Part shown: positions 20,274 to 30,961 of the stretch, piece by piece
Layout of the letters: each line of letters begins with the position of its first letter
Numbering within the stretch: position 1 is the stretch's first letter
Source of the DNA: Undaria pinnatifida
Lineage: Eukaryota; Sar; Phaeophyceae; Laminariales; Alariaceae
Assembly (NCBI GenBank): GCA_012845835.1
Contig: JABAKD010000008.1
Location: 1,695,558-1,759,557, forward strand
Length of the DNA stretch: 64,000 nt
Direction: 5' to 3'
Program-made: the position numbers and the translations under genes
The notes under the pieces: generated by a model
What the model saw: only the letters and a program-made list of their open reading frames with translations
Told to the model about the DNA's origin: nothing
The model's database searches: none

Positions 20274-20939
20274 CTACCGGCCTCCGCGCCCCCCCACTCC
20301 CCCGCTAGCAACGCCCTCGTCAGCGATGTAAAGCAACTCAAACACGTTCCCAAGCACGGCTTTTCGAAGCCGAACGACACGTGCCGCGTTCGTCTGCACT
20401 CTGGCCCTAAGCTCGCTTACGCCCCGCCCGAGACAGAACCTAATGTCTGTGAATTGCTTCGCCGCCTTCTCCTCACGCCTATCCCATGCACGCGTGACAC
20501 ACCGCTTATCTCGATCGCTCAGGGGCACCGACCTCATCCATTCCGCACGTTTCACGTCAGCCCCTTCCGTTCGCTGTCTCCTGAACTTCTGTTCCTGGGC
20601 GCTGTTCCGTCGGTGCAAGCTGTTTTGCGCTTTACCTATCGTGTGTTGGACGGCGATACGAGGAAAGACGGGGGTAACGGTCAAGGCATATTCCAACGCC
20701 GGCAGTCTAGGCAGAAGCAACAGTACAGGGGCATGTTCGCACCGGCAGTCGTACATACAGCAATGCAGGCGGACACCGCAGGACATACAGCACCAATGAG
20801 TGCCTACGATACGTGTGGCCACTACTGATCGTCCGGCAAGAGCACAACCAGGACATGGGTGTGGTCTCCGCAAGTTCGTGTACCACCCCCATGTTTGCAC
20901 CACCACACAAACAGCAGCACAAAGGGTACCAAAATGCAC
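20274..20939 (-). CDS. Open frame upstream of the transposase relic, doubtful
   Basis: 221 codons on the minus strand. The distal part (KFRRQRTEGADVKRAEWMRS, LSDRDKRCVTRAWDRREEK, VVRLRKAVLGNVFELLYIAD) is basic and helix-rich. It could be the N-terminal part of the transposon protein or an independent remnant. The proximal Cys-rich part looks random. Confidence 0.25.
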   Translation of the reverse strand: MHFGTLCAAVCVVVQTWGWYTNLRRPHPCPGCALAGRSVVATRIVGTHWCCMSCGVRLHCCMYDCRCEHAPVLLLLPRLPALEYALTVTPVFPRIAVQHTIGKAQNSLHRRNSAQEQKFRRQRTEGADVKRAEWMRSVPLSDRDKRCVTRAWDRREEKAAKQFTDIRFCLGRGVSELRARVQTNAARVVRLRKAVLGNVFELLYIADEGVASGGVGGRGGR

Positions 20940-21660
20940 TCACACAGGTACACACGCACGTTCGTAGAACAGCGAAATATTGACATCATCTATGGGCAGC
21001 GCTGTGGTACCGACACAAAACCACATGCAGACGTCTCGACAGATGGTGCAAGTCACGTTACGATCACAGAACGGGCGGCGCCGAAAAGGGGAACAGCAGT
21101 GCAGCAAACAGTAGAAAGGGCAGCTTCAATGTGCGCCTGAGCTTCACATTGCCACTTGGAATAGCGCTCGCGTGGGCAGAAGTACGACAGCTATTAATAG
21201 CACATACATGGGTGTGATCAGCACACGTTCGTCTGGAGCAGCATATACGAGTACCGCCAACCGCAGACTGCTGTGTGTTCAAACAGTAGTACCTACATAT
21301 GAGTACGAGTAAGAGTCACTCTGGACGGAAATGTAAGGGCCGTTGTCATATGACTAGCGCCAACAAAACGGTCAATGTATTTTCGTCCACAGTGGACGGA
21401 AGTTTAAGGAACGTTTTGAAAATAACATGAAAAAAAAAACGTCCTTTCACATTTCCTTCCAAATTGGTAGAGCTGATATCATATCAAGTCACACACCAGG
21501 TACAACAACAGCACAAGTGAACCCACACACGTACGAGAACAGCAGTAGAACGGCAAGCCAAAGGTTTGTGGGTAGCACCACTGCTGTACGGACACAACAC
21601 TGCACGCAGACGTCTTGCTGGACTGTGCAAGCTACGGAGAGACAGCACGGATGACATTGA
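20930..21660. repeat. Two related blocks (20930-21075 and 21500-21660)
   Basis: Both contain CACACG.ACG..CG.AGAACAGC, a GTAC.GACACAA..C block, GCAGACGTCT and TGTGCAAG/GGTGCAAG. They lie about 570 bases apart in direct orientation. Nothing else is seen here. Confidence 0.45.
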
Positions 21661-21739
21661 ACACAGAAGGAGAACATGCAACATTATCAAACTGCAACCG
21701 GTGCAATCACATATTTTCTGTTTTTAAAAATCCTCGAAC

Positions 21740-22100
21740 CAACGCATCTACGGCACGGAATCGCACTCGCCTGACGGGAACTTTCCAGCTACCCACTCCG
21801 CTGCTGGCCCCAAGCCCGAGTTCTGAAGTTGATCCGGACGTGGCGGTGGGTCACCCTTCTTTACTCTGTACCCTTGTTCGTAGCTGAGACATCAAAAGGG
21901 TATCGTTGCTTCCGCCTCCTGGAGACTGCCGAAATATTGCGAGTGCACCTGCTCTGTTCGCACTTTTTTGCTTCGCGTGTACCAGCTCATTTTCAGTCTC
22001 CATTTCCCCACTTTACCATCGAAGTTGACCCTAGGGTCTGAGGTCTTGCTCCACTCCTCGTTGCCAAGCAGGATGATGCCATCTCGCCGCCGCCCGCGGT
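21740..22100 (-). pseudogene. Coding fragment of unknown family with in-frame stop
   Basis: One minus frame reads DGIILLGNEEWSKTSDPRVN, FDGKVGKWRLKMSWYTRSKK and SLQEAEATIPF, a TGA stop, then CLSYEQGYRVKKGDPPPRP in the same frame. Composition is strongly protein-like and GC-rich compared with its surroundings. I do not recognise the family. A single stop suggests a recent pseudogene or an unrecognised intron. Confidence 0.35.
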
Positions 22101-22330
22101 GCGATGCGCAAGGTGTTTAACCGCAGCTGTGCCGTACGAGGCACATAGATGTACGTAGCTGACAAAAAAAACAAAAAGTCTTCCGTCGCAAAAAAACGCT
22201 TTCAAACGCCCGCTTAATACACACAATTCAAGTATATTTCAACACGAATGTACGATTTGTCAGATGACGCCCGATTACGTGGCCCTGTAGCGTTGCATAC
22301 GCACGATGATTTGCCGATTACAGCGGGGTC

Positions 22331-22336
22331 TTTATT
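22331..22336 (-). terminator. AATAAA polyadenylation signal candidate
   Basis: Minus strand CTCAAATAAAGAC directly follows the stop codon at 22349 and supports a gene end here. Confidence 0.4.
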
Positions 22337-22348
22337 TGAGTCTAACTC

Positions 22349-22744
22349 CTAGTAGTTGATGAGGTACGACTCCCTGGTTGAATCTACGTTTTGTGGCTGG
22401 CCCAGCTTGTACAGCAAGGAGGCATCCTTGTGTTTACCTCAGGGCTTTCCATGTTTTAGGTGCGTGTGAGACAGGAACAGGGGCAACATATACCTCCTAC
22501 CAGGTACAATATACGGTGTGATTTGGGGCCAGGAACGCCCGCAAGGCTTTCCAGAGACACCGACAACTTTCAGAAAGGTTTTCCTATAGACGAAGCAGGC
22601 AGTTAACCCGCCGGCGACCATCACAAAGTCTTCCTTGCCGAAGACTATCGCCCTCGTAGGCAAATTGCCACTTGCAACTGTTAGGCTAGGGGCTGAAATA
22701 TTTTTGGACGTAAAAAAGTCCCATAAAATGTCTGCGGTCGTTAG
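22349..22744 (-). CDS. 3' end of an unidentified gene (two exons)
   Basis: Exon 22744-22508 starts after TTTTCTTCAG in phase 0 and reads LTTADILWDFFTSKNISAP, AIVFGKEDFVMVAGGLTACF and VYRKTFLKVVGVSG. The last exon 22426-22349 (acceptor CACAAG) reads DASLLYKLGQPQNVDSTRES then YLINY and TAG. The proposed intron is short (81 bases) and its donor (GTACCT) weak, so the junction is uncertain. An AATAAA lies 13 bases after the stop. Composition is that of a folded, beta-rich domain; family not recognised. Confidence 0.45.
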
Positions 22745-23300
22745 CTGAAGAAAATGAATCTTGAAAAAAATTACCAATCAGCGCTGGGGAAAGAATGCAC
22801 ACGTCACAAGAAAGAACTATTCATGTGTGGTATCACATATAATACGATAATAAGAGTATTAGTGTAGAGCTGCAGCGTTTGGCTGAAAAAGGGCGCAGCA
22901 GCGCACGCAAAGTACGTGAATTTGGTATCGTTCTCGCCCGGAACACCACGACGAGTGCTTGAGCAGCAAACAAACGAGCGCGTGATCGTGAGGGGGATTC
23001 ACTGGTGGACCCTCGGCCTCGATGGCTGACAGCCCGCAAGTACAGCCCCTACCGGGCCTGGTTGAAGGTGGATTTGCTGATCTTGGTGCGGCTGCTGCTG
23101 CTGATGACCCGGCTGCTGCTGCTCATCCTGCTGCTGCGGTAGAAGATGTTCCCATCCACAGCCATCGCCTCGGCCGCGTGTTGTACATCCTGCACATCTC
23201 CGTGACTGCGGAGTTGACAACTCCTTGTTTCATGGGTCCTCTCGGTGTAGGTAGTTGGCATGAGTGGAAGGAGGGCCACTTGGTAGCGCTTCTGGGGTCT
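22745..23300. other. Unassigned; Gln/Ser or Ala-rich open frames at 23000-23230
   Basis: A CTG/CAG-rich segment is open on both strands. Plus strand from ATG 23022 starts MADSPQVQPLPGLVEGG; minus strand reads GNIFYRSSRMSSSSRV. The microsatellite keeps several frames open, so neither is accepted. Upstream exons of the 22.3-22.7 kb gene may lie here. Confidence 0.25.
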
Positions 23301-23309
23301 GTGTGGACA

Positions 23310-24110
23310 CGTGTGTCATACTCGTATCATATTCTTATCATACCAGGTGTCAATAAGCCCTGCTACAAATCCTACTTACGCCGCCTGCTGCTGCTGCGGC
23401 AACTGCGGCCGCCGAAGCGCGAAGCTTGTTTGTTATCCGTGTGTTTCCGCCCGTGCAGCAGCAGCAGCAGCAGCAGTAGCAGCAGCATCGCGCGGGTCAA
23501 CACACTCTTATCGTGCAAAATAGCGTTGAGGAAAAACACGAAATCACCTACCTGGTATCGAGAAACCAGACAAAACATGCAAAATTAGTCTAGACCTAAT
23601 ATTTGAACTCGTATCATACTCGTATCATACCAGGTATCAATGAACCAACGCTTCTACAAACCATACTGCCCCTGCCTCCTGTTGCTGCTGCTGCTAATGC
23701 CACCGACTGGTCACGAATCTTGTCGTGTTCGGTATCAGTATGTTTCCGCCCCAGCAGCAGCAGCAGCAAAGTGCGGGTCGACACACGATTGTCGTGCGAA
23801 GTTACAGAGCGGCACACGATGAAATCACCTACGATTTGTATCGAGAAATCATATTTGGCCGTAAATGTAAGCAACGTTGATATATAAATATGAAAACCAA
23901 ACGATCGTTACAATACTGTCCAGATTCGTGCCAGGTATCGATGAACCAGCCTTGCTCCAAATCCTGCTGCTGCTGGTGTCGTGGAACTTGTGTTCGTTAT
24001 CATCATATTTCTTCTCCTGCCCATCCTGAGCGCGGAAGGAGCAGCAGCAGCAGCGAGCCGCGTGTCGACACCGTGCGCTGCAGATATGCCCCCCAATTCA
24101 CCTGGACATT
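23310..24110. repeat. Tandem units with opposed CTG and CAG tracts
   Basis: Three units start at about 23320, 23610 and 23920 with TCGTATCATACCAGGTATCAAT or a variant, a (CTG)n tract, 70-100 bases, a (CAG)n tract, GCGGGTCGACACAC and ATGAAATCACCTAC.TTGTATCGAGAAA. Each unit can fold into a CTG/CAG hairpin. Confidence 0.75.
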
Positions 24111-25115
24111 TTTTTTGCGTTTGCCCTTTCTCGAGGTTCTTTCTGGTTTTTTCGAACTACCCATCACGAAATCGATTGTCGTGGTTCCCCAAAAAGTGAC
24201 TGAAGGGCCGATTTTCCGTTCGCCTTTTCTCTACGGATACTACGTCGATGCGAGCGGGGTTTGTTTTGCTGTATAGTGCACATCCCAATGCAGGTCATGG
24301 CGTTATAATATACACTACTTGAAGAACGTCATATAAGCAAGAGGCAGAAACCACAGGAAAGCATGTTTTTCCGCACCTTTCTGTCTATAAAAACGTGAAT
24401 TTGTACCCCTTTGCAAAAAAAAAGACGCCGTCCCAACGGCATGTGCCTGTGTGAGGTGTCTGTATGATGTCAGTATTGAAATCATCTCCAGCTCCGAGAT
24501 AAACCGAAAACAAGTTCTCTGTGCACCCCTACTAAAACCAAGTAGTTAGGGGTATGGCGGTAGTTTTACTTTTGCAGAATTTTTATTCTTTTTTGGCTGG
24601 TCGATCCGAATAGCCTGCCGTTTTTTTGGGTCAAAATAGGCCTCCAATCCCTAGCCTAACTGTGTCAGCCAAAAAACTAAAAGGCGAAAGCCGCACCCGC
24701 CGAGCTGGGCGGACGAAAGCATGCGGCAACGCGGGTTTCGATCAATTCTCAAGGAGCAGGTCGGTCGATGACACTTTTGACCCTCGATGGACAGGGGTAA
24801 AAAAGGCCCATCCCCACACCAAATTTGGTATGTTACGTCTGAAGAGGCCTGTACGGGTCAGAGCTACCCGTCAACCCCCACATTTCGTCACGAGGATGGG
24901 CGGGACGCTCTATTGGTCGCCAGGGGATATCCTGGGCGAATCACCGGGTTTCCTAGGCAGATATATTCATGTGTTTTCCAGGGGTATAACGGACTGCTGG
25001 TGCTACTGGGGAGCAGCGCACACAGCGTAACTTCTTCTGATTCAAGAGGCCAACTCTCTGACGACCGATAGCTTTGTGGTCGACAGAGGACATGCTGGGT
25101 CCATCTCCGGGTTTC
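24111..25115. other. No gene supported
   Basis: The longest ORF (24626-25030, +) starts without a convincing context and has no recognisable content. Confidence 0.4.
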
Positions 25116-26730
25116 TTATAGGTAAATTGATACATGTATCTCCCCTGGCGACCACAGCTCGCACCTCTTGTCCGTTTCTGAGAACGGTATGTAGCTTTCC
25201 CCTACTCCAGCGGAAATCGTCTGCAAGAGCTCGTTGGCCATGAAGCTTGACTCGTCCGGAGTGGTGGCGGCGCCAGTTCCGCCACCTCCGTCCTCGGTGG
25301 ATACGTCGGAAGGGTAGGCGTCGATCGCTGCGTCGGCCGGCGACGAGTTAAGAGGGGAGGTGGACGGGACGGAACGTCCTCCTGCTGCAAGCAAACGGGT
25401 GGGGAGGGGAAGGGTCGAAGTCTTGGTGGGGATATTTCATATCAAGGTCCTCGCGAGGTAAGTGCAGCGACAACAGGGCGTCAATCGCAGAGGAGAGATG
25501 GAGGGGACGGAACATCCTCCTGCTGCATGCAAGCGGTTGGGGAGGAGAGTTCGAAGTCTTGGCGGGCTGTTTCGTACCAGGGTGCTCGCAGGGTAGGTAC
25601 AGACTACAGCGCATCCATCGCAGCGTTGGCCGACGACGACCTGAGTGGGGAGGTGGAGGGGTCGTTATGTCCTCCTGGTGTATTCGAGCATGCAAGAGGG
25701 TTGAGGGGGGGAGTTGAGGTTGGGGGGGGGTTGGAAGTCTTGAGGGTTTATTTCATACCAGGGGGTTCACAGGGTACGTACAGCGATTAAAGCTACCGCA
25801 CCATGGTGCGGGAGGTAAGTGGAGAGGAGAAAGGGGGTGGAATGTTCTCCTGCTGCGTGCAAGCATGCAAGCGGGTGGAGGAATTTCCAAGTGTTGAGAA
25901 ATTATCACGACGAGCTTCTAATATGACCGCATCCTTTCTGAAGGAACCTTCTCGGACGTCAAATCGTCTGAAGCGTCCGCCGACCACCGACACACACAAG
26001 TTCAATGAACACTTTTTAATATCAAACATCCTGCGCTGCGAGTTCGTAGCGGCAGCAATACTATATTTTCATACCAGGGTACATACAGGGCACGTGCAGC
26101 GGCTACAGCTACTGCAACACGGTGCGGGAGACAAGCGGAGATATGGAGGGGGGCACTTCCTCCGGCTGCATGCGCGATGGTGGGGGGGGTTCTACTGTCT
26201 TGGGGGGTTACTTTGTATCACAGTACTCGCAGGGTACATAAATAGACAACAGCCGTAACACGGTGCGGTAATGCACCAAGTAAGAGGTGGCGCTGGAATA
26301 GGGTATGAGTCCTCCAGAGATGCACCATAAGAGATGGTGCTGTAATAGGTTGTGAGTCCTCGGGCAGTGTCTTGCGGAGCTATTTCGTACCAGCGTATAT
26401 ACTGGCAGGGTGCGTACAACGACTACACCTGTAACATGGTGCCGGAGATCTACACCATAAGAAGAGAAGCTGTCGCAATAGGCTATGAGTCCTCGGGAGA
26501 CACAACATAAAAAGTCAGACGGTTCTGTAAAAGGTTATGAGCCCACAGGCAGTGTGTTGCGGGGTATTTTCGTACCAAGGTATGCACAACGAATACAGCT
26601 GTAAACGTTGCGGGAGATATAGACTACCTAGTACACCATAAGGAGACATGGTGCCGTAATGGGTTGTGAGCCCTCGGTAGATACATCGCAAGAAGAGATG
26701 GTGCTGTAATAGGTTCTGAGTCCACGGACA
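25116..26730. repeat. Tandem array, 150-190 bp units
   Basis: Units share GGAACATCCTCCTGCTGCATGC, AAGCGG.TGGGGAG, TCGAAGTCTTG.GGG, TTTCATACCAGGGT..TCGCAGGGTA and CGTACAGCGACTA. The first unit (25200-25390) is coding-like on the minus strand (SPLNSSPADAAIDAYPSDV, PDESSFMANELLQTISAG); later units keep traces (SSANAAMDAL, SAIDALL). The array may derive from duplicated exon-bearing DNA. Confidence 0.6.
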
Positions 26731-26930
26731 GCCGTGTGATTACAAACCAGCTGTCACTGGCGGGTGTCAAAGTCGAATTGCAGGGTGTGGCACAACAGCC
26801 AGGGACAGGAGGGGCTGGCGAGCAATTCAATCTGTCCCGCCTCATGCGCACGGCGAGGGAAACAACGGTATCGGTCTGTTTTGTGATCGAGGAACGGAAA
26901 GGGGCCCTCGTGGGCGAAGATCGAAGCTGG
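26728..26930 (+). CDS. Exon-like segment, unassigned
   Basis: Between a GGACAG acceptor and a GTAAAT donor the plus strand reads RVITNQLSLAGVKVELQGVA, GEQFNLSRLMRTARETTVSV and CFVIEERKGALVGEDRSW without a stop. Base composition shifts from the AT-richer array around it. No family recognised and no neighbouring exon found. Confidence 0.3.
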
Positions 26931-26999
26931 TAAATTACCGGTTTCCGCTTGTTTGGATTTTGAAGGATATTTTTCTCACATGAGGCCAATTCTTACACA

Positions 27000-29240
27000 G
27001 TCGGATTCCGTCAGTCGAAAACGGCCTTTCTCGACTGGACTTTTCTCGACTGGAATATTATGGGCCTCTTTCTTATCGTCGGTTGAGTCAATTTTATAGT
27101 TTTGTACTCTTTCTGCAGGCGGTTGGTGTGAGGGCGTACAGCTGTATGGCAGTCGAAAATCCGTTGGAAGCTCTGTGCTTCGTGCGTTCTCCGCGAGCAA
27201 CGCGTGCTCCGTGCGCGACGAACCCGCGTCCAAGCGGGTTGGTGGAGTTGGACTTAGCCGAAAGCCTACGTTCGTGGCGTTGCACTCAGCCCAGAGCCAC
27301 CAAAGCTACAGCCGGCGTAGCCGTTGTTGGCAAAATGACATCGATACCACGCGCTGTTGCCATCGTGCGATACACGTTGCTGACGAGCGGAGCTAGGAAT
27401 GCGCCACGCTGACTTGCGACGAGAAGAAGCAGCAGTGACAGCAGCCGAGGTAGCGTCGGCGCTGCTGTGTGATACCGCTGTGTTACCTGGTATAGGTGTG
27501 TGGACGTGTTGGTGTGTGTTTTGTGATGCGATGAGCGATGCGATGGGTTAAAAAACACACGTAAAATTTTTCGACAGGGTCTACCAGTCGGGAAGCTCAG
27601 TCGACAAAAATTCAGTCGGAAAAGCTCGTTTTCGACTGTGTAAGAAAGCCCATTTTGGGCTTCAGTCGAAAAAGGCCGTTTTCGACTAACAAATCCGACT
27701 GTGTTTCGAAAAAGAGCTTTTTCGACTCAACTTTTTTTCGACTGAGTTTTCCGACTCGGGGATCCAGTCGAAACACTTGACTTCTTCAACTGGATCTGCC
27801 AGTCGAAAAACCCAGTCGAAAAAAATTTACACGTGCTTTTTGAACCCATCGCGTCGCTCATCCTACCACAAAGCACACACCCACGCACCCATACCAGGTA
27901 CCACACAACAGTATCATACAACAGCGCCGACGCTGGCTTGGCTGTAACTGCTGTTGCTTCACGTCGCAAGTCAGCGTGGCGCATTCCTAACTCCGCTCGC
28001 CAGCAGCGTGTATCACACACGACGACAACAGCGCGCGGTATCGACGCAATTTTGCCAACAACGGCTACGCCTGCTGTAGCGTTGGCGGCTCTCGGCTGAG
28101 TGCAACGTCACAAACGTAGCTTTGGCGGCTTTCGGCTAAAATCCAACGCCACCCACCCGCTTGGACGAAGGTTCGTCGCGCGCGAAGCACGTGTTGCTCG
28201 CGGGGAACTCGCGAAGCATAGAGCTGCCAACCGATTTTCGACTGCCATACAGTAGTACTTCCTCACACCAACAGCCTCCAGGAAGAGCACCAAAACTATA
28301 AATTCGACTCGCCGGACGATAAGAAGAAGGACAAAAAAAAAACAGTCGAAAAAAGTCCAGTCGAAAAGGGCCGTTGTCGACTGGCGGAATCGACTGTGTA
28401 AGACCATGTCTTATGCAGTCGGATTTGTCAATCGAAAACGGCCTTTCTCGACTGAAGCCCAAATCAGGCTTTCTTACGCAGTTGAAAAAGGGCTTTTTCG
28501 ACTCAACTTTTTTCGACTGAGAATTCCGACTGGCGGATCCAGTCGAAAAACTCGACTTTCTCGACTGAATCCTCCTCCAGTCGAAAAACACAGTCGAAAA
28601 AAGTTTTACACGTGTTTTTTGAACCGATCGCATCGCTCATCCCACCACCAAACACACGCCCACACGGCCACACGGCCACACACCCATACCAAGTACCACA
28701 CTGCAGTATCATACAAGGCGCTGACGCTGGCTTGGCTATCCCAGCTGTTGCTTCTCGCAGCAAGTCAGCGTGGCGCATTCCTAGTTTTGCTCGCCAGCAG
28801 CGTGTATCACACGAAGCAGCAGCGCGCGGTCTCGATCCCATGCTGCCAACAACGGCTGCGGCTGCTGTAGCTTTGGCGGCTCTCAGCCGAGTGCAACTCC
28901 ACGAACGTAGCTTTGGCGGCTTTCGGCTAAGCCCAAAGCCACCAACTCGCTGGGACGAGGGTTCGCCGAGCCGTTGCTCGCGGAGAAAGCGCGAAGCACA
29001 GAGCTGCCGACCGATTTCGACTGCTGCACAGCAGTACTCCCTCTCACACCAACCGCCTCTAGGAAGAGCACAAAAACTATAAAATCGACTCGACTGACGA
29101 TAAAAAGAAGGTCCAGAAGAATCCAGTTGAAAAAAAGTCCAGTCGAACAGGGCCGTTTTCGACTGGCGGAATCCGACTGCAGAAGAAATGGCCTACGAAA
29201 TGGCCTAAGAATTGGCCGGAGCGAGAGGGGTAGAAAAAAA
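27000..29240. repeat. Fold-back element with TTTTCGACTG motifs
   Basis: A block of about 500 bp occurs three times: 27090-27560 forward, 27815-28320 inverted, 28600-29110 inverted. Inside are shared segments such as GAAAGCC..CGTTCGTGG, GCGCCACGCTGACTTGCGACG and GATGCGATGAGCGATGCGATGGG. Between and beside the blocks lie some twenty or more copies of CAGTCGAAAA / TTTTCGACTG. The ORFs in the blocks are not conserved with their stops, so I call it non-coding. Confidence 0.8.
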
Positions 29241-29259
29241 AAATGAAAAACGAAAAAAC

Positions 29260-30763
29260 GAATGCTGGCGACGCTTTCCAATGGAAGTGCCGTACAGGGT
29301 ACAAGCCCATGTCCACCGACGACTTCGGCGACTTCTTCGCATTTCATCTCGTCTTATACATACGGTAGTGCCTCATGGTGTATACTAGACTACACATGAT
29401 ACCTGGTATGCATATCTCACAGGTGGTGCGTATGTACATGTGATACTTGCCGTATCCGACATGCAGCATCTCCCTCAATCAATTTTGCAGTTCCTTCTGC
29501 ATCTTTTACGTTTTACCTGGTACCATGCCAAATATCACATGTGAACGTAAATATAAGGGTCGTTTAATATAAATACGAAAGATACAACGACTTCTATATT
29601 TCAAGAGTCGTACACGTGACCTGGTATGTACCAACACAACCCTCAGCAACAGGCTCATGATCGCACTGGTCGTCTCTTCCCACAAAATACAGCTAGCTCC
29701 CTCTCTCGAGTCTCTCGAGTATATCCTACTGCTGCCGAACAAGATTCAAGCCAACGAACCTGTTGCTGCAGTAGGTTGGACTGGCACTGCAAGTCGAAGC
29801 AGTTGACCCAACCCAGCAGCTGACCCAACCCATGACAACAGCAGCAGCACCAACTGTATATCTCGAGGGACTGCCGCATGCTTTTATACTGTTTTTAGAG
29901 TTGAGGTTCAGTGTTGTGATTGCGTTGTGCGTGTGCCCTCATCTGCTGTTGAGTTTTCTCACCATGGACGGCCCCCCGGCGCCCCATCACGGCGGGAACG
30001 AAGGAACTACATGGCGTTACAGCGAGAAGCAAGGCGGCGATGGCACCCGGGGTCTTCATGCTTCTCACTCCCTCCCTGAAATTGCAGCTGTTGATCTGGT
30101 GCTTTGGCGCAGATCGCCGGCAGATTATATGACTTTTGTCCCCTAATCGATATCCTCCTCCAAAGCGTTGAACTCCCACGACGAGATACGACACGAACAC
30201 GAAAACACCATCATTTTCTGGCGTCCGTCCAGCGGCCGCCATCGCCTCTCACTGGCCACTGGCATCATCATACCAAAGGTGAACGTCTCTCCTGGTTTCC
30301 TGGCGCAGTAGACGCCCGTGTCTCGAGCCAGGGTGACGAAACGAAGTAGCAAAGCCTGAGCGCGGGGCGCACACTTACCGTGCCGCCGAAATCCATTTTT
30401 TGTAGACACCTTGTTCCGCCGCGCCGAAGTAGACGAAATGTAAGGACTGTTTTGTAATAATATCAGTAATTAAATGGAACTTATAATTCAATCCATTTTT
30501 GTATATTAGTACAAGCACTCGATGTATCGTGTTTGGGCAAAGTTCGACCAAACCAGTGCCTGCTTGGCCTTGAAAATCGACTGCTCCCCAGGTGCTTCAG
30601 AGAGGCCTTCTCCCCTGCAACTTGACTTGGCATCCCGCACAGCAGTTACCCCAGTGAGCCCCCCTCTCCCGCACCAGTTGGTTCGGCATCCCGCACAAAA
30701 GCAGTTTGTTGCGTTTTTTTTTTTTGTACGGACGAAAGCCTGAAGTTTTCTCCGTCCTCCCAT
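29260..30763. other. Intergenic; no gene supported
   Basis: Several TACCTGGTA words (29401, 29516, 29618) but no coherent coding segment. It ends in a T-run 40 bases before the start of the next gene. Confidence 0.4.
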
Positions 30764-30961
30764 ATGGCAACGAGCGATGGGGGTGGGGGCTGGCGTGACA
30801 GACCGGAGCAATCGGCGGAGGCTCGCGATGCGGCTCTTGCAATGATGGCAGAGGGGCTGGCGACGGCGTTTCAGTGCCTCGAGGACGGCATGGCGGACAA
30901 GCTGGAGTCCCTGGGGAAGGAGCAGTCGGCGCTTTTGGCGAAGCTCCAAGCGGCGCGAGAG
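30764..30961 (+). CDS. Exon 1 of the BLOC/BORC-like gene
   Basis: 66 codons from ATG (context CCTCCCATATGGCA). The AlaGlu-rich sequence is a continuous predicted helix after residue 18. The donor GAG|GTATGT is consistent. The frame would stay open past the donor to 31207, but the composition changes abruptly there. Confidence 0.6.

Noticed and set aside
19454-20308. 284-codon plus-strand ORF
   Set aside because: Exact antisense of the transposase relic, whose minus-strand motifs are recognisable.
24626-25030. 134-codon plus-strand ORF
   Set aside because: No start context, splice sites or recognisable motif; composition like flanking non-coding DNA.
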